Positions 35,101 to 43,322 of a stretch of DNA of 64,000 nucleotides are shown piece after piece (the first letter of the stretch is position 1; each line of letters starts with the position of its first letter). Source of the DNA: Spirulina subsalsa PCC 9445 (GTDB taxonomy: Bacteria; Cyanobacteriota; Cyanobacteriia; Cyanobacteriales; Spirulinaceae); assembly GCF_000314005.1 (NCBI RefSeq), contig NZ_JH980292.1, positions 2,948,779 through 3,012,778 of the forward strand. Reading direction: 5' to 3'. The notes below the pieces were generated by a model. The model saw only the letters and a program-made list of their open reading frames with translations. It searched no databases and was not told where the DNA came from. Made by a program: the position numbers and the translations under genes.

Positions 35101-36796
35101 TACGATACATCCCCAATAGGCTAGAAATATTGTGCTGGATGTAGTCGATGCGGATTTCAAATTCGGTGATGCCTTTACGGAATGCGCCGAGGACTTTTGG
35201 GGGGCGGGGTAGGTAGAGGGCGGTTTCGGGGTAATACTGGGTGTGGAGTTGGAAGGTGATGCCTAGCTGTAGGGCTTCAAAAATCAAGTCTGCGGCTTCT
35301 GGATTGCCGGAGTCTTGGGCGAGGTGGTAGGCGGCACAGAGTCCCTCCATACGGACGGCGGTGGGGATGGTGAGGGGGGGATAGTAAAAACTACCTAACC
35401 AGTCGATGTCGAGAGGGTCGCGGTTTTGGGCTTGAGCGATCGCATCGGCAATTCGTCCGGCATGGGTTAGGTAGAGGGCTTGGGGGCGTTCGGGAAAGAG
35501 TTCCTGGAGGGCGTAAAGCAGCCAGTGATCATGGGGGAGGAGTTCGTCGGGGACGGGTTCCCGTTTCTTAATGAGGGTGGTGGCGGCGGTTTCGGCACTG
35601 TCTAACCAACTGGTATCACCCGTCAAACGATAGAGGCGCAACAGGGAGAGGATGGCCTCGGCGGGGTAGTATTGGGAGACAAATTGACTGTCGGTGCCGT
35701 CGGGATAGGCTTGTTTATGGAGGGTAAAGGTGCCGTCGGGTTGTTGCAAGCTACGGATGCGTTTGCCGAGTTCTAAAATAATGGGAACGTAGGGTTTATC
35801 TTGGGTGAGTTCGGTATATTTGGCGAGGGCAATGATGGTTAAGGCGTTGCCCCCTAGTTTGGCATAACCTTCTTCTACGATACAGGTTCCTACGCCGGGG
35901 GAGGGGGCGGGGTGCATGGATTGAAGGAGGTAGGAGATGGCGGAAAGACAGACTTCGAGTAGTTCTTGGTCTTGGGTGACTTCGTAGAGTTCGAGGAGGG
36001 CGTAAATGGTTCCGGCATGGCGCAGGATGTTGTATTCTGCGGGGGTTTGGTCGGACTGGGGAAGGTAACGATAGAGAAATTGTCCCTCGGTGTTGAGGGA
36101 GGCTTTTAAGTAGTTGCCTCCGTTGATGGCGGTTTCTAGGATTTGGTCGGGGGAGAGGGTTTGATAGTTAAAGATGCGATGCCCCCGAAAGAGGGGTTTT
36201 ATGGTTTTACTGTCGCTGAAGAAACTCTGAGATTCAAATTGATAAAATTTGATTTCTTTGGCCTGCTGAATGCGTTCGTAGGCGGCTAGTTGTTGGGGGT
36301 AGGGTTGCAAGTATTTTTTTATACGTTGGGGTTGTAAGTGTAATTCGGGATTAACGAGGTTGTGGAGGTGGAGGTGTTCGGGGAGAAAGGCAATTTGGGA
36401 GTCGGCATCAAAGGCTAAACCGTAGAGGCTCCGTTCAAGGGGGATGGGGAGGTCAGAGTTTAAACGATGCACTGGGACGACTTTCTGCACGATGTCGAGT
36501 TTGACCCAGAGAATAGAGGGGGGAAGGTGGGGACGCAGTTGGGCGATCGCATTTTCCACGGCCTGGCTAATCCCTCGCCCCCCTCCCCAAGCACATTGGG
36601 CGGTTGTTTCGCCATCACTCACGGATATAGCCACCAGACGAGGACTTTGGTCTGTGTTGAGGTGGGCGGGAAAATTCAGGGGTTCTTGGGGGTTTTGTAA
36701 GGTTGCCCCAATGGAATAGGCGATCGCTTCAAGATCCATTGCTGCCAAAACCAATAGGTTTTGAATATCCCCAAACCAAACTTTTTGTTGCGTCAT
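35081..36796 (-). CDS. Six-hairpin (alpha/alpha) glycosidase-like protein with unknown N-terminal domain
   Basis: From residue ~215 onward the sequence has repeated helix pairs and short motifs seen in (alpha/alpha)-barrel glycosidase-like proteins: GGNYLKASLNTEGQFLYRYLP, YNILRHAGTIYALLELYEVT, YAKLGGNALTIIALAKYTEL, QFVSQYYPAEAILSLLRLY. The first ~200 residues (AISVSDGETTAQCAWGGGRGISQAVENAI, RSLYGLAFDADSQIAFLPE) form a separate domain that I do not recognise. There is no signal peptide. Substrate unknown. The ATG at 36794-36796 follows GGGAT and is preferred over a start 11 codons upstream. It overlaps the DuOB-like gene tail-to-tail by 20 bp. Confidence 0.6.
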   Translation of the reverse strand: MTQQKVWFGDIQNLLVLAAMDLEAIAYSIGATLQNPQEPLNFPAHLNTDQSPRLVAISVSDGETTAQCAWGGGRGISQAVENAIAQLRPHLPPSILWVKLDIVQKVVPVHRLNSDLPIPLERSLYGLAFDADSQIAFLPEHLHLHNLVNPELHLQPQRIKKYLQPYPQQLAAYERIQQAKEIKFYQFESQSFFSDSKTIKPLFRGHRIFNYQTLSPDQILETAINGGNYLKASLNTEGQFLYRYLPQSDQTPAEYNILRHAGTIYALLELYEVTQDQELLEVCLSAISYLLQSMHPAPSPGVGTCIVEEGYAKLGGNALTIIALAKYTELTQDKPYVPIILELGKRIRSLQQPDGTFTLHKQAYPDGTDSQFVSQYYPAEAILSLLRLYRLTGDTSWLDSAETAATTLIKKREPVPDELLPHDHWLLYALQELFPERPQALYLTHAGRIADAIAQAQNRDPLDIDWLGSFYYPPLTIPTAVRMEGLCAAYHLAQDSGNPEAADLIFEALQLGITFQLHTQYYPETALYLPRPPKVLGAFRKGITEFEIRIDYIQHNISSLLGMYRIMQSRG

Positions 36797-37240
36797 GGTT
36801 ATCCCGTTCAACCCTTTACCAATTTCCAATTTATCTTACATCTCTTCTTTGAGGGGTCAGGACAAAAGCCCCCCTCTGAGCTTAGGGCGGGCTGAATCAC
36901 AATAGGGAACAGGGGAGATGGGCTATGTCAGTAAAAATACTGTTATTTGCAAAACTAAATATTTTGTTTGTTCTCCCTATAAATGCTTAAATATTTTCCA
37001 CAGTCTACAGTAAAAGCTATATATATCAAGGCTTTTGGGGCTAAACAATTAGTATCTGAAGTAAAATAAACGGCGTTTAAAATTCTGCGGTTCTCTGTAA
37101 AGATTAAATAAAGATTGGCTATTTTTTATACAAAGTCACTACGGGATCGGTTAAATTAGAGGATAGGAAGGAATAGGAATCATCAGGGGTAATCATCTAC
37201 AACCCAATTATTGTGCTTAGAGAACAGGGGACCAGGGACG
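36797..37240. other. AT-rich gap before the PEP-CTERM gene
   Basis: I see no gene here. A short STRR-like GGGAACAGGGGAGATGGG lies near 36903. The stretch 36920-37170 is AT-rich and likely holds the promoter of the PEP-CTERM gene. Confidence 0.4.
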
Positions 37241-38149
37241 ATGATGACTCAACTTCTCGCCAAACCGTTACAAATTGCTACTGTGAGCGCTGTTTTGCTG
37301 GCGATCGCAACTTCTGCCACCCAAGCCGCCTCCCTCACTTGGAACTACGCTGCGGACTCCTCCTCGGATGGGATTAGTGCCTTGGGGGTGGGTTCCCTCA
37401 GTGAAAATGAGATGTTTGGGTTAGCCTATGCTCAAGACTCGGAAAACATTTACTTTGCCTTTAATAGCAATCTCTCCTTAGGGGGTAGCAATCCTTGGGG
37501 AGATTTCTTCTTAAACTTCAACTACTGGCAAAACCCCAGCATTGACAGTTCCTTGACCAATGGCAACCTATTAGCGGTTCACTTCGACGCAGACAATCAA
37601 TCCGGGGCAACGCAAGGATTAGGGCTTTATCAACTCAACCCGAACGACAGTCTGCTCTTTACTGCCGACTTTGCCAACTATGACGAGTACAATCAACCCG
37701 TGTGGGAGTCTGGCGGTCAAGTTACGAATATTACAGGTTTAGGGATTGGAGAATCTCAGAATTATCTCGGCGCTTATGGTCGTTCCGTTATGGGTAGCGG
37801 GACTAAAATAGGCGACATTCAGCTTTTCGAGCAGAACCAACTCACCTTACTGGGTTTAGATTTTTCTAGACAACCTCTTGGCAGTTCTATCTTTGGCTTT
37901 AGTTTTGCTCGTTCTCTCTTACCGGATGGGAATTTAGATTGGATTGGTCATGTAATGGCACAATCTGGAGCCGACACAATGGGCATAATCGGGCAATTTC
38001 AACCGGGTTCTGCCTTTCCTCCACCTCCCAATCTCGATCCCACTCCTTCCCCTAATCCAGATCCGAATCCTCAATCCGTGCCGGAACCTTCCGCTTTAAT
38101 GGCTATGGTGGTTGCTCTAGTGGGATTTTGCACTCGTAAATCTCGCTAG
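37241..38149 (+). CDS. PEP-CTERM exosortase-sorted surface protein
   Basis: A signal peptide (VSAVLLAIATSATQA, then ASLTW) is followed by a beta-rich mature domain of ~240 residues with many Asn, Ser and Gly (NIYFAFNSNLSLGGSNPWGDFFLNF). A Pro/Asn/Asp linker leads to a classical PEP-CTERM tail: SVPEPSALMAMVVALVGFCTRKSR, that is VPEP, a short helix and a basic end. Exosortase should process this tail and export or anchor the protein at the cell surface. No exosortase gene is in the window. ATG 37241 follows AGGGACG; a GTG/TTG start upstream adds only MCLENRGPGT. Confidence 0.85.
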   Translation: MMTQLLAKPLQIATVSAVLLAIATSATQAASLTWNYAADSSSDGISALGVGSLSENEMFGLAYAQDSENIYFAFNSNLSLGGSNPWGDFFLNFNYWQNPSIDSSLTNGNLLAVHFDADNQSGATQGLGLYQLNPNDSLLFTADFANYDEYNQPVWESGGQVTNITGLGIGESQNYLGAYGRSVMGSGTKIGDIQLFEQNQLTLLGLDFSRQPLGSSIFGFSFARSLLPDGNLDWIGHVMAQSGADTMGIIGQFQPGSAFPPPPNLDPTPSPNPDPNPQSVPEPSALMAMVVALVGFCTRKSR

Positions 38150-38198
38150 GGAATCGAGAAAATGCGGTTGATGCCCCTACGAACCTAATACAATGTAG

Positions 38199-38221
38199 GG
38201 GTTTAGGGCATAAACCCTTTT
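38199..38221 (+). terminator. Rho-independent terminator of the PEP-CTERM gene
   Basis: GGGTTTA (38199-38205), a five-base loop GGGCA and TAAACCC (38211-38217) form a perfect 7-bp stem followed by TTTT, 50 bases after the stop codon. Confidence 0.6.
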
Positions 38222-38340
38222 AGCCTAGGGGACGAAACCTAAACAGAGTTTTGACAGCCAATACAGTCCACCTTGTTTCCGCAAAGTGATCAGCGCGTGA
38301 TATTGGATAGTTATTTTTTCTTTTTTTTGGATTATGGGAT

Positions 38341-38847
38341 ATGGCGATCGCACTTTCTCCTGAACATCAGCAAATCCTCTACCAGCACGCCGAAGAAACC
38401 TATCCTCAAGAGTGTTGTGGGGTGTTGGTGGGTCGGTTTCTCCCGACACCTCAAGGGGAAGATAGGGGGGATGCCCTCGGACTTAAACAGGTGATTACCG
38501 TGTTTCCCACGGAGAATCAGTGGAATAGGGAAATTGCCCAAGCCTTGGGAGATGTGGCGGGAATGCCGGAACGAGATGCCACCCCAGAACATAATTTCAG
38601 CATTGCCCCAGAGGATTTATTGCGCATTCAAAAAAGGGCGCGCGATCGCCATTTAATCATTGTCGGCTTCTATCATTCCCACCCCAACGCCCCCGCCCGC
38701 CCTTCTGCCTTTGATCAGGCGATCGCTTGGAGTGACTATTCCTATCTCATCCTCTCAGTACAACAGGGCAAGACCACAGAACTCACCAGTTGGGTTTTAG
38801 ATGAAAGGGGGGAGTTTAGGCCCGAAGTGATAGATCAGCAACTGTGA
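38341..38847 (+). CDS. JAMM/MPN+ metallopeptidase (M67, Mec-like)
   Basis: The 168-residue single-domain protein has the complete JAMM zinc site: the upstream Glu in TYPQECCGVLVG, HSHP in IIVGFYHSHPNAPARPS, and Ser/Asp in PSAFDQA. Bacterial relatives such as Mec of Mycobacterium cut a residue from the C-terminal Gly-Gly of a small ThiS-like sulfur carrier. A ThiS/MoaD-like protein ending in GG is encoded 2.3 kb away next to thrC, so such pairing is plausible, but the genes are on opposite strands and not an operon. ATG overlaps a HIP1 site (ATGGCGATCGC). Confidence 0.85.
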   Translation: MAIALSPEHQQILYQHAEETYPQECCGVLVGRFLPTPQGEDRGDALGLKQVITVFPTENQWNREIAQALGDVAGMPERDATPEHNFSIAPEDLLRIQKRARDRHLIIVGFYHSHPNAPARPSAFDQAIAWSDYSYLILSVQQGKTTELTSWVLDERGEFRPEVIDQQL

Positions 38848-38897
38848 ACCCATATCCTAGGGAGAATTCATAAATTCCCCCCACCAAAATCTACGGG

Positions 38898-39692
38898 TTA
38901 ATTTTCAACCCGTAACCGTTGGGTAATAATCGTCATGCCATCATGGCGGACAAGAATAGCTGATAACCAATGGGGTTCCGTTTGTTGGGGAGCGCGTCCC
39001 ACTTTAAACAACCCTCCCGCTTGTAACAGTTCTAGATCAAAATCTCCCGGATTTAAATAGCGATCGCCTGTCACCTTCTCATTCATTGCTCCCCCTAATA
39101 GGAGTTCACCCCCCAGAGGTTCCTGGACAATCACATCAAAATTAAATCGTTCCCCCGGTTTCACCCGTTCCGGTAAGCGGACATCCACTTGTGGGGGATT
39201 CTCCCCGACTAACATTTCCGTGCGTTCCGAGAGGATATCTTGTCGGACAATTTGCTGATTGCGGACATATTGGCGCGATCGCACCGTTGAGGTCATTTTC
39301 ACCGAACGACTGGCCAACGGTTGAGTTCCCCGGATTTCCGTCACCGTCTCCGCCACCCAAAGATCCCCCTCTTGCCCCCAAGACTCCAGCCGCGTGGTAT
39401 AGTTCACCTCAGCAAACCGTTCCCACAACTGGTTAAGGCCTCGGAAAAACGCCTCACGTCCCACATCATCCGATGTCGCAAAATCCGCACTGAAAAAATT
39501 CTCAATCGTCTCTAAATCTTGCTGATTGGCGGCCGTTTCCAGAGACTCCAACAAACTCGTTAACTCACGCGGAGCCGAATTTACCGACTGCGCTTGTGCC
39601 ACTGTCGCCACTCCCACCGTCAGACTCGCACTTAACAGCGCCGAACAGATGGCCGGCCAAAACCCTCGTCGTTTCATCAAACCTTGCTTCAT
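38898..39692 (-). CDS. Exported NTF2/SnoaL-like protein
   Basis: A signal peptide (RRGFWPAICSALLSASLTVGV, ending AQAQ) is followed by an NTF2/SnoaL-like cone (LTSLLESLETAANQQDLETIENFFSADFATSDDVGREAFFRGL, YTTRLESW, WVAETVTEIRGTQ). The second half is a beta-rich domain (VRLPERVKPGERFNFDVIVQEPLGGELLLGGAMNEKV). No catalytic residues are evident; it may be a binding protein in the periplasm or thylakoid lumen. The ATG at 39690-39692 gives a proper signal peptide; a 41-codon longer frame exists but adds a disordered start. Confidence 0.6.
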   Translation of the reverse strand: MKQGLMKRRGFWPAICSALLSASLTVGVATVAQAQSVNSAPRELTSLLESLETAANQQDLETIENFFSADFATSDDVGREAFFRGLNQLWERFAEVNYTTRLESWGQEGDLWVAETVTEIRGTQPLASRSVKMTSTVRSRQYVRNQQIVRQDILSERTEMLVGENPPQVDVRLPERVKPGERFNFDVIVQEPLGGELLLGGAMNEKVTGDRYLNPGDFDLELLQAGGLFKVGRAPQQTEPHWLSAILVRHDGMTIITQRLRVEN

Positions 39693-39797
39693 CCCAATTA
39701 CTCCAAAACGACCCAGCCAACCCCAAACCAGCACCCGCAAAAGCAGAACCTTAAACTCTGTCCCCTCGGAACTTGTAGGGCTGTTGGCTCTTTGATT

Positions 39798-39851
39798 GTG
39801 ACATCCTCCCGACACCGACCCTACGGGTACGGTGCGGGCTTCCCCATATCA
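39798..39851 (-). repeat. Right-end hairpin of a degraded TnpB element
   Basis: On the minus strand the tnpB relic is followed by a GC-rich hairpin (CCGCACCG paired with CGGTGtCGGG around CCCGTAGGG) and finishes GATGTCAC. The same layout recurs at 54388-54458, where the sequence finishes GTATGTCAC. Confidence 0.6.
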
Positions 39852-40043
39852 CTATGAGGCTTTCCTGCTTCTACGGGAGGCTCTAGATGTCTTTTTAGGG
39901 ACATCCCCGATCACCTCTTCCTCTACAGGCAGCTTGACCCCCAGTCCAAGGGCTGCAAGTCCACGCTGCTCGACTATCATCGCCGCAGCAACGTCCCTAT
40001 CAGTTACAAACCCACATAGTTGAGGTTTAACACGAATAGTAGC
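39852..40043 (-). pseudogene. TnpB C-terminal fragment
   Basis: The minus strand reads VKPQLCGFVTDRDVAAAMIVEQRGLAALGLGVKLPVEE and ends RASRRSRKAS-stop. The DRDVAAAMI block is the third RuvC motif of TnpB with part of the second zinc-finger pair before it. The frame is closed by a stop at 40044-40046, and the other ~330 residues are gone. It is a different subfamily from the intact TnpB at 1064. Confidence 0.75.
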
Positions 40044-40165
40044 TTATTGACATCAACCTATTATATAGCCAACCTACCTGAGTCGTGCAAAAAAAGCTCG
40101 CCTACAATCCAGATAGGACAATAGCCTAGAGTTCACGTCTCATTAGGACTAGCTATACAATATGT

Positions 40166-40313
40166 AGGGCTTGCTGAATAAGTCCGAGAGTTGGGGAATC
40201 GGGAGTCGGGAGTCGGGAATAGGCAATCGTGCCAGTTTTAGATGATCTATTCCCTGTTAAGAGTTCCCTGTTCCCTTGTTGAGCCTAGCATCTGGTGTTA
40301 TTCAGCAGACCCT
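40166..40313. mobile_element. MITE-like element, 148 bp, with ATGT target duplication
   Basis: It starts AGGGCTTGCTGAATAAG and ends TTATTCAGCAGACCCT. The two ends pair as inverted repeats with two mismatches in 16. It is flanked on both sides by ATGT (40162-40165 and 40314-40317). The inside is STRR heptamers only (GGGAGTC, CCCTGTT). This is the cleanest copy of the family in the window and defines its ends. Confidence 0.78.
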
Positions 40314-40390
40314 ATGTAGGGATAAATTGTCACTCCCTAGTAAATGATTGTTGGTTAATTTTCGGGGCATCGAACCCCTCAATTAACCGT

Positions 40391-40514
40391 CTTTCATCCC
40401 GACACTGACATTTGCTACGCAACGCTTTGCGTTCACTTCGTGACGCTTTGCTACGCAACGCTTCGCGAACGTGAACGCGAACGTACAGTGCGGGGCTTCC
40501 CGACGATGAGCTAA
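40391..40514. repeat. TnpB right-end-like hairpin with a REP array in its loop
   Basis: The outer parts, TCATCCCGACACTG (40395-40408) and CAGTGCGGGGCTTCCCG (40486-40502), pair like the right-end hairpin at 54537-54578. Between them the loop is filled by GCTACGCAACGC / GCGTTC / GCGAACG units (40411-40484), which are the inverted form of the array at 12577. A REP-like sequence seems to have expanded or inserted in the loop. Confidence 0.55.
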
Positions 40515-40585
40515 CACCCGTTTGGGGAATCGTCCGCTCTAGGGTTTAGGGTATGGCGGAGAGGGGGAATTGAGGTCAGGATGGG

Positions 40586-40620
40586 TTGTTGGGTTTCGCT
40601 CTCGCTCCACCCAACCTACA
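40586..40620. repeat. GTTGGGT...ACCCAAC hairpin downstream of the DUF2996 gene
   Basis: GTTGGGT and ACCCAAC pair across a TTCGCTCTCGCTCC loop, 21 bases past the DUF2996 stop. A related half (AGGTTGAGTCAAACGCAATGC) appears near 41473. This type of repeat is widespread in cyanobacteria and might act as a 3' end structure. Confidence 0.5.
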
Positions 40621-40640
40621 CATAACGAACCGAGTTGGGT

Positions 40641-41072
40641 TTAATTTCGCCCGACCCACTTTTCCCCATTGAGGCGTTGGAGCGTGTACAACACCATCAA
40701 ATCTAAGGTAACTTTCCGTTCATCAATCATAAAAGATTCTAAGGTGCTGGGGGGTTTGCCATAGGTGCTGGAAGAAAAACCCTTAGCTCCGGTGATACTT
40801 TCATCAAAATAGTAGAGGTTAAACTGGCGATCGCCTTTTTGCCATCTTCCCTCAACCTGCCAGCAAGACTCCTGAACCCCAAAGCTTTTGGGGAGAGGCT
40901 TATTCTCAAAAGCCAATTCGACATCTTCGATGCCTTCTTTAGCAAAAGCCGCTTGTAAGGCTGGGGTAAAGTGTTGTTCCATAAACTCCCCAAAAGGTTT
41001 ATCTTCAACGGCGGGGGGTTTTTCCTTCTTCGGAGGTTTCTTCGCGGCTGCCTTTTCTGTCTCTTCTGCCAT
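40641..41072 (-). CDS. DUF2996 family protein
   Basis: A lysine/proline-rich disordered N-terminus (EKAAAKKPPKKEKPPAVEDKP) precedes a compact domain: FGEFMEQHFTPALQAAFAKEGIEDVELAF, CWQVEGRWQKGDRQFNLYYFDE, KGFSSSTYGKPPSTLESFMIDERKVTLDLMVLYTLQRLNGEKW. This matches the DUF2996 family of cyanobacteria and plastids; to my recollection the plant member LPA3 helps photosystem II assembly, but that is from memory. The start ATG at 41070-41072 (MAEETEKAA) is preferred over an upstream start with MQANLSSELKI. It is a soluble protein. Confidence 0.75.
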   Translation of the reverse strand: MAEETEKAAAKKPPKKEKPPAVEDKPFGEFMEQHFTPALQAAFAKEGIEDVELAFENKPLPKSFGVQESCWQVEGRWQKGDRQFNLYYFDESITGAKGFSSSTYGKPPSTLESFMIDERKVTLDLMVLYTLQRLNGEKWVGRN

Positions 41073-41129
41073 AATCTTTAATTCTGAGGATAGGTTTGCT
41101 TGCAACTCCTGACTATTCTACAAAGATCA

Positions 41130-41153
41130 GGGGGTGAGCGAAAACCCACCCCC
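41130..41153 (-). terminator. Hairpin terminator candidate after the ThiS/MoaD-like gene
   Basis: GGGGGTG (41130-41136) pairs with CACCCCC (41147-41153) around a 10-base loop, just past the stop of the small sulfur-carrier-like gene. The strand continues TGATCTTTG, only a weak U-run. Confidence 0.4.
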
Positions 41154-41163
41154 CAGATAGAAT

Positions 41164-41439
41164 CTAACCACCCGCCACAGCAGGCACAATGCTAACTTCA
41201 TCCCCATCACTCAGAGGCGTGTCCATATTCTCCAAAAAGCGAATATCTTCACTGTTGACGTAGAAGTTAAGGAAGCGGCGAATTTTCCCGGTTTCATCAC
41301 AGATGCGGTCTTTGATGCCGGAGTGGTCTTTTTCTAAGACCTCAATCAATTCTGTGATGTTGCTTGCTGTAGTTTCAATAACAGCTTGATTGTTGGTGAA
41401 TTTTTGCAGAGTCGTTGGAACTAATACTTTTATGGCCAT
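41164..41439 (-). CDS. ThiS/MoaD-like ubiquitin-fold sulfur carrier (CysO-like)
   Basis: The 91-residue beta-grasp protein ends in SIVPAVAGG, the exposed Gly-Gly used by ThiS, MoaD and CysO to carry a thiocarboxylate. Other core parts: [48 protein letters not shown]. It lies just downstream of thrC on the same strand (201 bp gap filled with hairpin repeats). A JAMM protease gene at 38341 could be its processing enzyme. In actinobacteria CysO works with a PLP enzyme (CysM) in cysteine synthesis; here the PLP neighbour is threonine synthase. MoaD for molybdopterin is an alternative. Confidence 0.8.
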   Translation of the reverse strand: MAIKVLVPTTLQKFTNNQAVIETTASNITELIEVLEKDHSGIKDRICDETGKIRRFLNFYVNSEDIRFLENMDTPLSDGDEVSIVPAVAGG

Positions 41440-41544
41440 CGTTCTTGTTAATTAAGAGAATTAAGAATTGTAGGTTGAGTCAAACGCAATGCAACCCAGC
41501 ATTTTACTATGAGTCGCTGACCCGTGAAAACAAATCCCTATTCC

Positions 41545-41638
41545 CCCATATTCCCCCCATATTCCCCCCCCTTCCAAAGGGGGGCTAGGGGGGATAAATC
41601 CAGTCCTCCCCTTCCAAAGGGGGGCTAGGGGGGATAGT
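41545..41638. repeat. CCCCCCTTCCAAAGGGGGG hairpin repeats after thrC
   Basis: Two copies of CCCCTTCCAAAGGGGGGCTAGGGGGGATA, preceded by a TTCCCCCCATA repeat, fill the gap between thrC and the ThiS-like gene. The unit ends two bases from the thrC stop. Confidence 0.75.
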
Positions 41639-41640
41639 CC

Positions 41641-42954
41641 TTAAACTAACACCTGCTGCCAATCTAAACGCTCAAGGGTTTGGGCGCGTTCCCAAGCCCG
41701 CTCGAAACTGTCCAGTTTAGCCTCAATGGTGAGGGGTTCGCTGATGTAACCTTGAACCGCTTCTTGAGTCTTTAAGCCGTTGCCCGTGATGTAAACAACG
41801 GTGGTTTCATCAGGGTCAATTTTGCCCGCTTCCACCAGTTTTTTCAACACCGCAATGGTGGTTCCGCCTGCGGTTTCGGTGAAAATCCCCTCGGTTTCGG
41901 CTAAGAGTTTGATTCCCTCAATGATTTCTGCATCGGTAGCGGATTCAATATTCCCGCCCGTTTTGTGGGCGAGTTCAAGGGCATATACTCCATCGGCGGG
42001 GTTGCCAATGGCGATGGATTTGGCGATGGTGTTGGGTTTAACGGGGGCGATAAAATCCCGGCCGTCTTTGAAGGCTTGGGCAACGGGGGAACAGCCCTCC
42101 GCTTGAGCGCCACTACAACGCACGGGTTTATCTTCGACTAAACCCACTTTGACGAATTCTTGGAATCCTTTGTAGATTTTGGTGAAGAGGGAACCGGAGG
42201 CGATGGGGGCAACGATATGATCCGGGAGTTGCCAGCCTAGTTGTTCGGCGACTTCAAAGCCGAGGGTTTTGGAGCCTTCGGAGTAGTAGGGGCGGAGGTT
42301 GATGTTGACAAAGCCCCAGCCGTAGGTGTTGGCGACTTCCGAACAAAGGCGATTCACCTGGTCATAATTGCCTTTAACGGCCATGACGGTGGGGTTATAA
42401 ATCAGGGTCCCGAGGACTTTTCCGGCTTCGAGATCCGAGGGGATGAAGACACAACATTCTAGGCCGGCGTGGGCGGCGATCGCGGCTGTGGAGTTGGCGA
42501 GGTTTCCGGTACTGGCACAGGAGACGGTGGAGAAACCAAATTCTCTAGCGCGGGAGAGGGCGACGGAAACGACTCGATCTTTAAAACTCAGGGTGGGCAT
42601 ATTTACCGCGTCGTTCTTAATGTAGAGGTTCTTAAGACCGAGGCGACGGGCTAAACGAGTAGATTTAACGAGGGGAGTCATACCTGTGCCGACATCAATC
42701 ACGTTGTCGGTGGCGACGGGCAGAAAAGGACGATAGCGCCAGATGGAATTCGGGCCGGCGGCGATGGTTTCCCGGCTGACTTGATGGCGGATTTTGTCGT
42801 AGTCGTAAGCAACTTCTAAGGGCGCAAAGGTTTCTTCGCAGATGTTGATGGGCAACAAATCGTATTCGGTGCCGCCTTCTTTCGATACCAGTTTGGTGAA
42901 GGTGGCGGAATCGGAAGTGATGATGGGGTCTTGGGTTGCGATCGCCTGAGTCAT
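41641..42954 (-). CDS. thrC: Threonine synthase
   Basis: A 437-residue fold-type II PLP enzyme that converts O-phosphohomoserine to threonine. The PLP lysine is K125 in TLSFKDRVVSVAL. The phosphate-binding loop is CASTGNLANSTAAIAAHAG, and the sequence continues PSDLEAGKVLGTLIYNPTVMAVKGNYDQ and GNPADG. It is the long plant/cyanobacterial type; the N-terminal ~85 residues precede the catalytic core and could hold an S-adenosylmethionine-sensing extension, as in plants (inference). The ThiS/MoaD-like gene follows on the same strand. A long perfect hairpin lies 66 bases upstream. Confidence 0.92.
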   Translation of the reverse strand: MTQAIATQDPIITSDSATFTKLVSKEGGTEYDLLPINICEETFAPLEVAYDYDKIRHQVSRETIAAGPNSIWRYRPFLPVATDNVIDVGTGMTPLVKSTRLARRLGLKNLYIKNDAVNMPTLSFKDRVVSVALSRAREFGFSTVSCASTGNLANSTAAIAAHAGLECCVFIPSDLEAGKVLGTLIYNPTVMAVKGNYDQVNRLCSEVANTYGWGFVNINLRPYYSEGSKTLGFEVAEQLGWQLPDHIVAPIASGSLFTKIYKGFQEFVKVGLVEDKPVRCSGAQAEGCSPVAQAFKDGRDFIAPVKPNTIAKSIAIGNPADGVYALELAHKTGGNIESATDAEIIEGIKLLAETEGIFTETAGGTTIAVLKKLVEAGKIDPDETTVVYITGNGLKTQEAVQGYISEPLTIEAKLDSFERAWERAQTLERLDWQQVLV

Positions 42955-43019
42955 ATAATCTGCCTCTCTCTAATCAATCTCGTCAATTTCGATTGATAGT
43001 AGCACAGGTTACTTTTCAC

Positions 43020-43058
43020 GTCAAACAATCCCGACTTTTTTTGTCGGGATTGTTTGAC
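43020..43058. repeat. Perfect 16-bp palindrome with T7 loop upstream of thrC
   Basis: GTCAAACAATCCCGAC (43020-43035), seven T (43036-43042), and GTCGGGATTGTTTGAC (43043-43058) form a perfect hairpin. On the thrC strand it would be in the leader with an A7 loop. It does not match a standard terminator, because the T-run is in the loop. Confidence 0.85.
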
Positions 43059-43084
43059 AGGGAATAGGCAAGAGGCAATAATGA

Positions 43085-43322
43085 TCAATTCCCCCTTTCC
43101 CCCCTTCCAAAGGGGGGAACAAGACGGGGGGAAAATACGGAAGTCCCCCTTTAGAAGGGGGATTTAGGGGGATTCTACTCAACGAGGGGAAAAACTCACC
43201 TCTTCTCACTGCGTTAAGGTATCCCCCCTAGCCCCCCTTGGGAAGGGGGGGAAATAGGGGAAGGCAATCCGGAAGTCCCCCTTGGGAAGGGGGGGACTGG
43301 AATAGCCGCCCTTTGGAAGGAG
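43085..43322. repeat. Cluster of CCCCTT...AAGGGG hairpin repeats
   Basis: At least five variants of the CCCCCCTTCCAAAGGGGGG family stand in alternating orientation (for example 43098-43117, 43143-43170, 43225-43248, 43275-43294). They differ in the loop (TTCCAAA, TTTAGAA, TTGGGAA). No gene is readable through the block. Confidence 0.75.
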
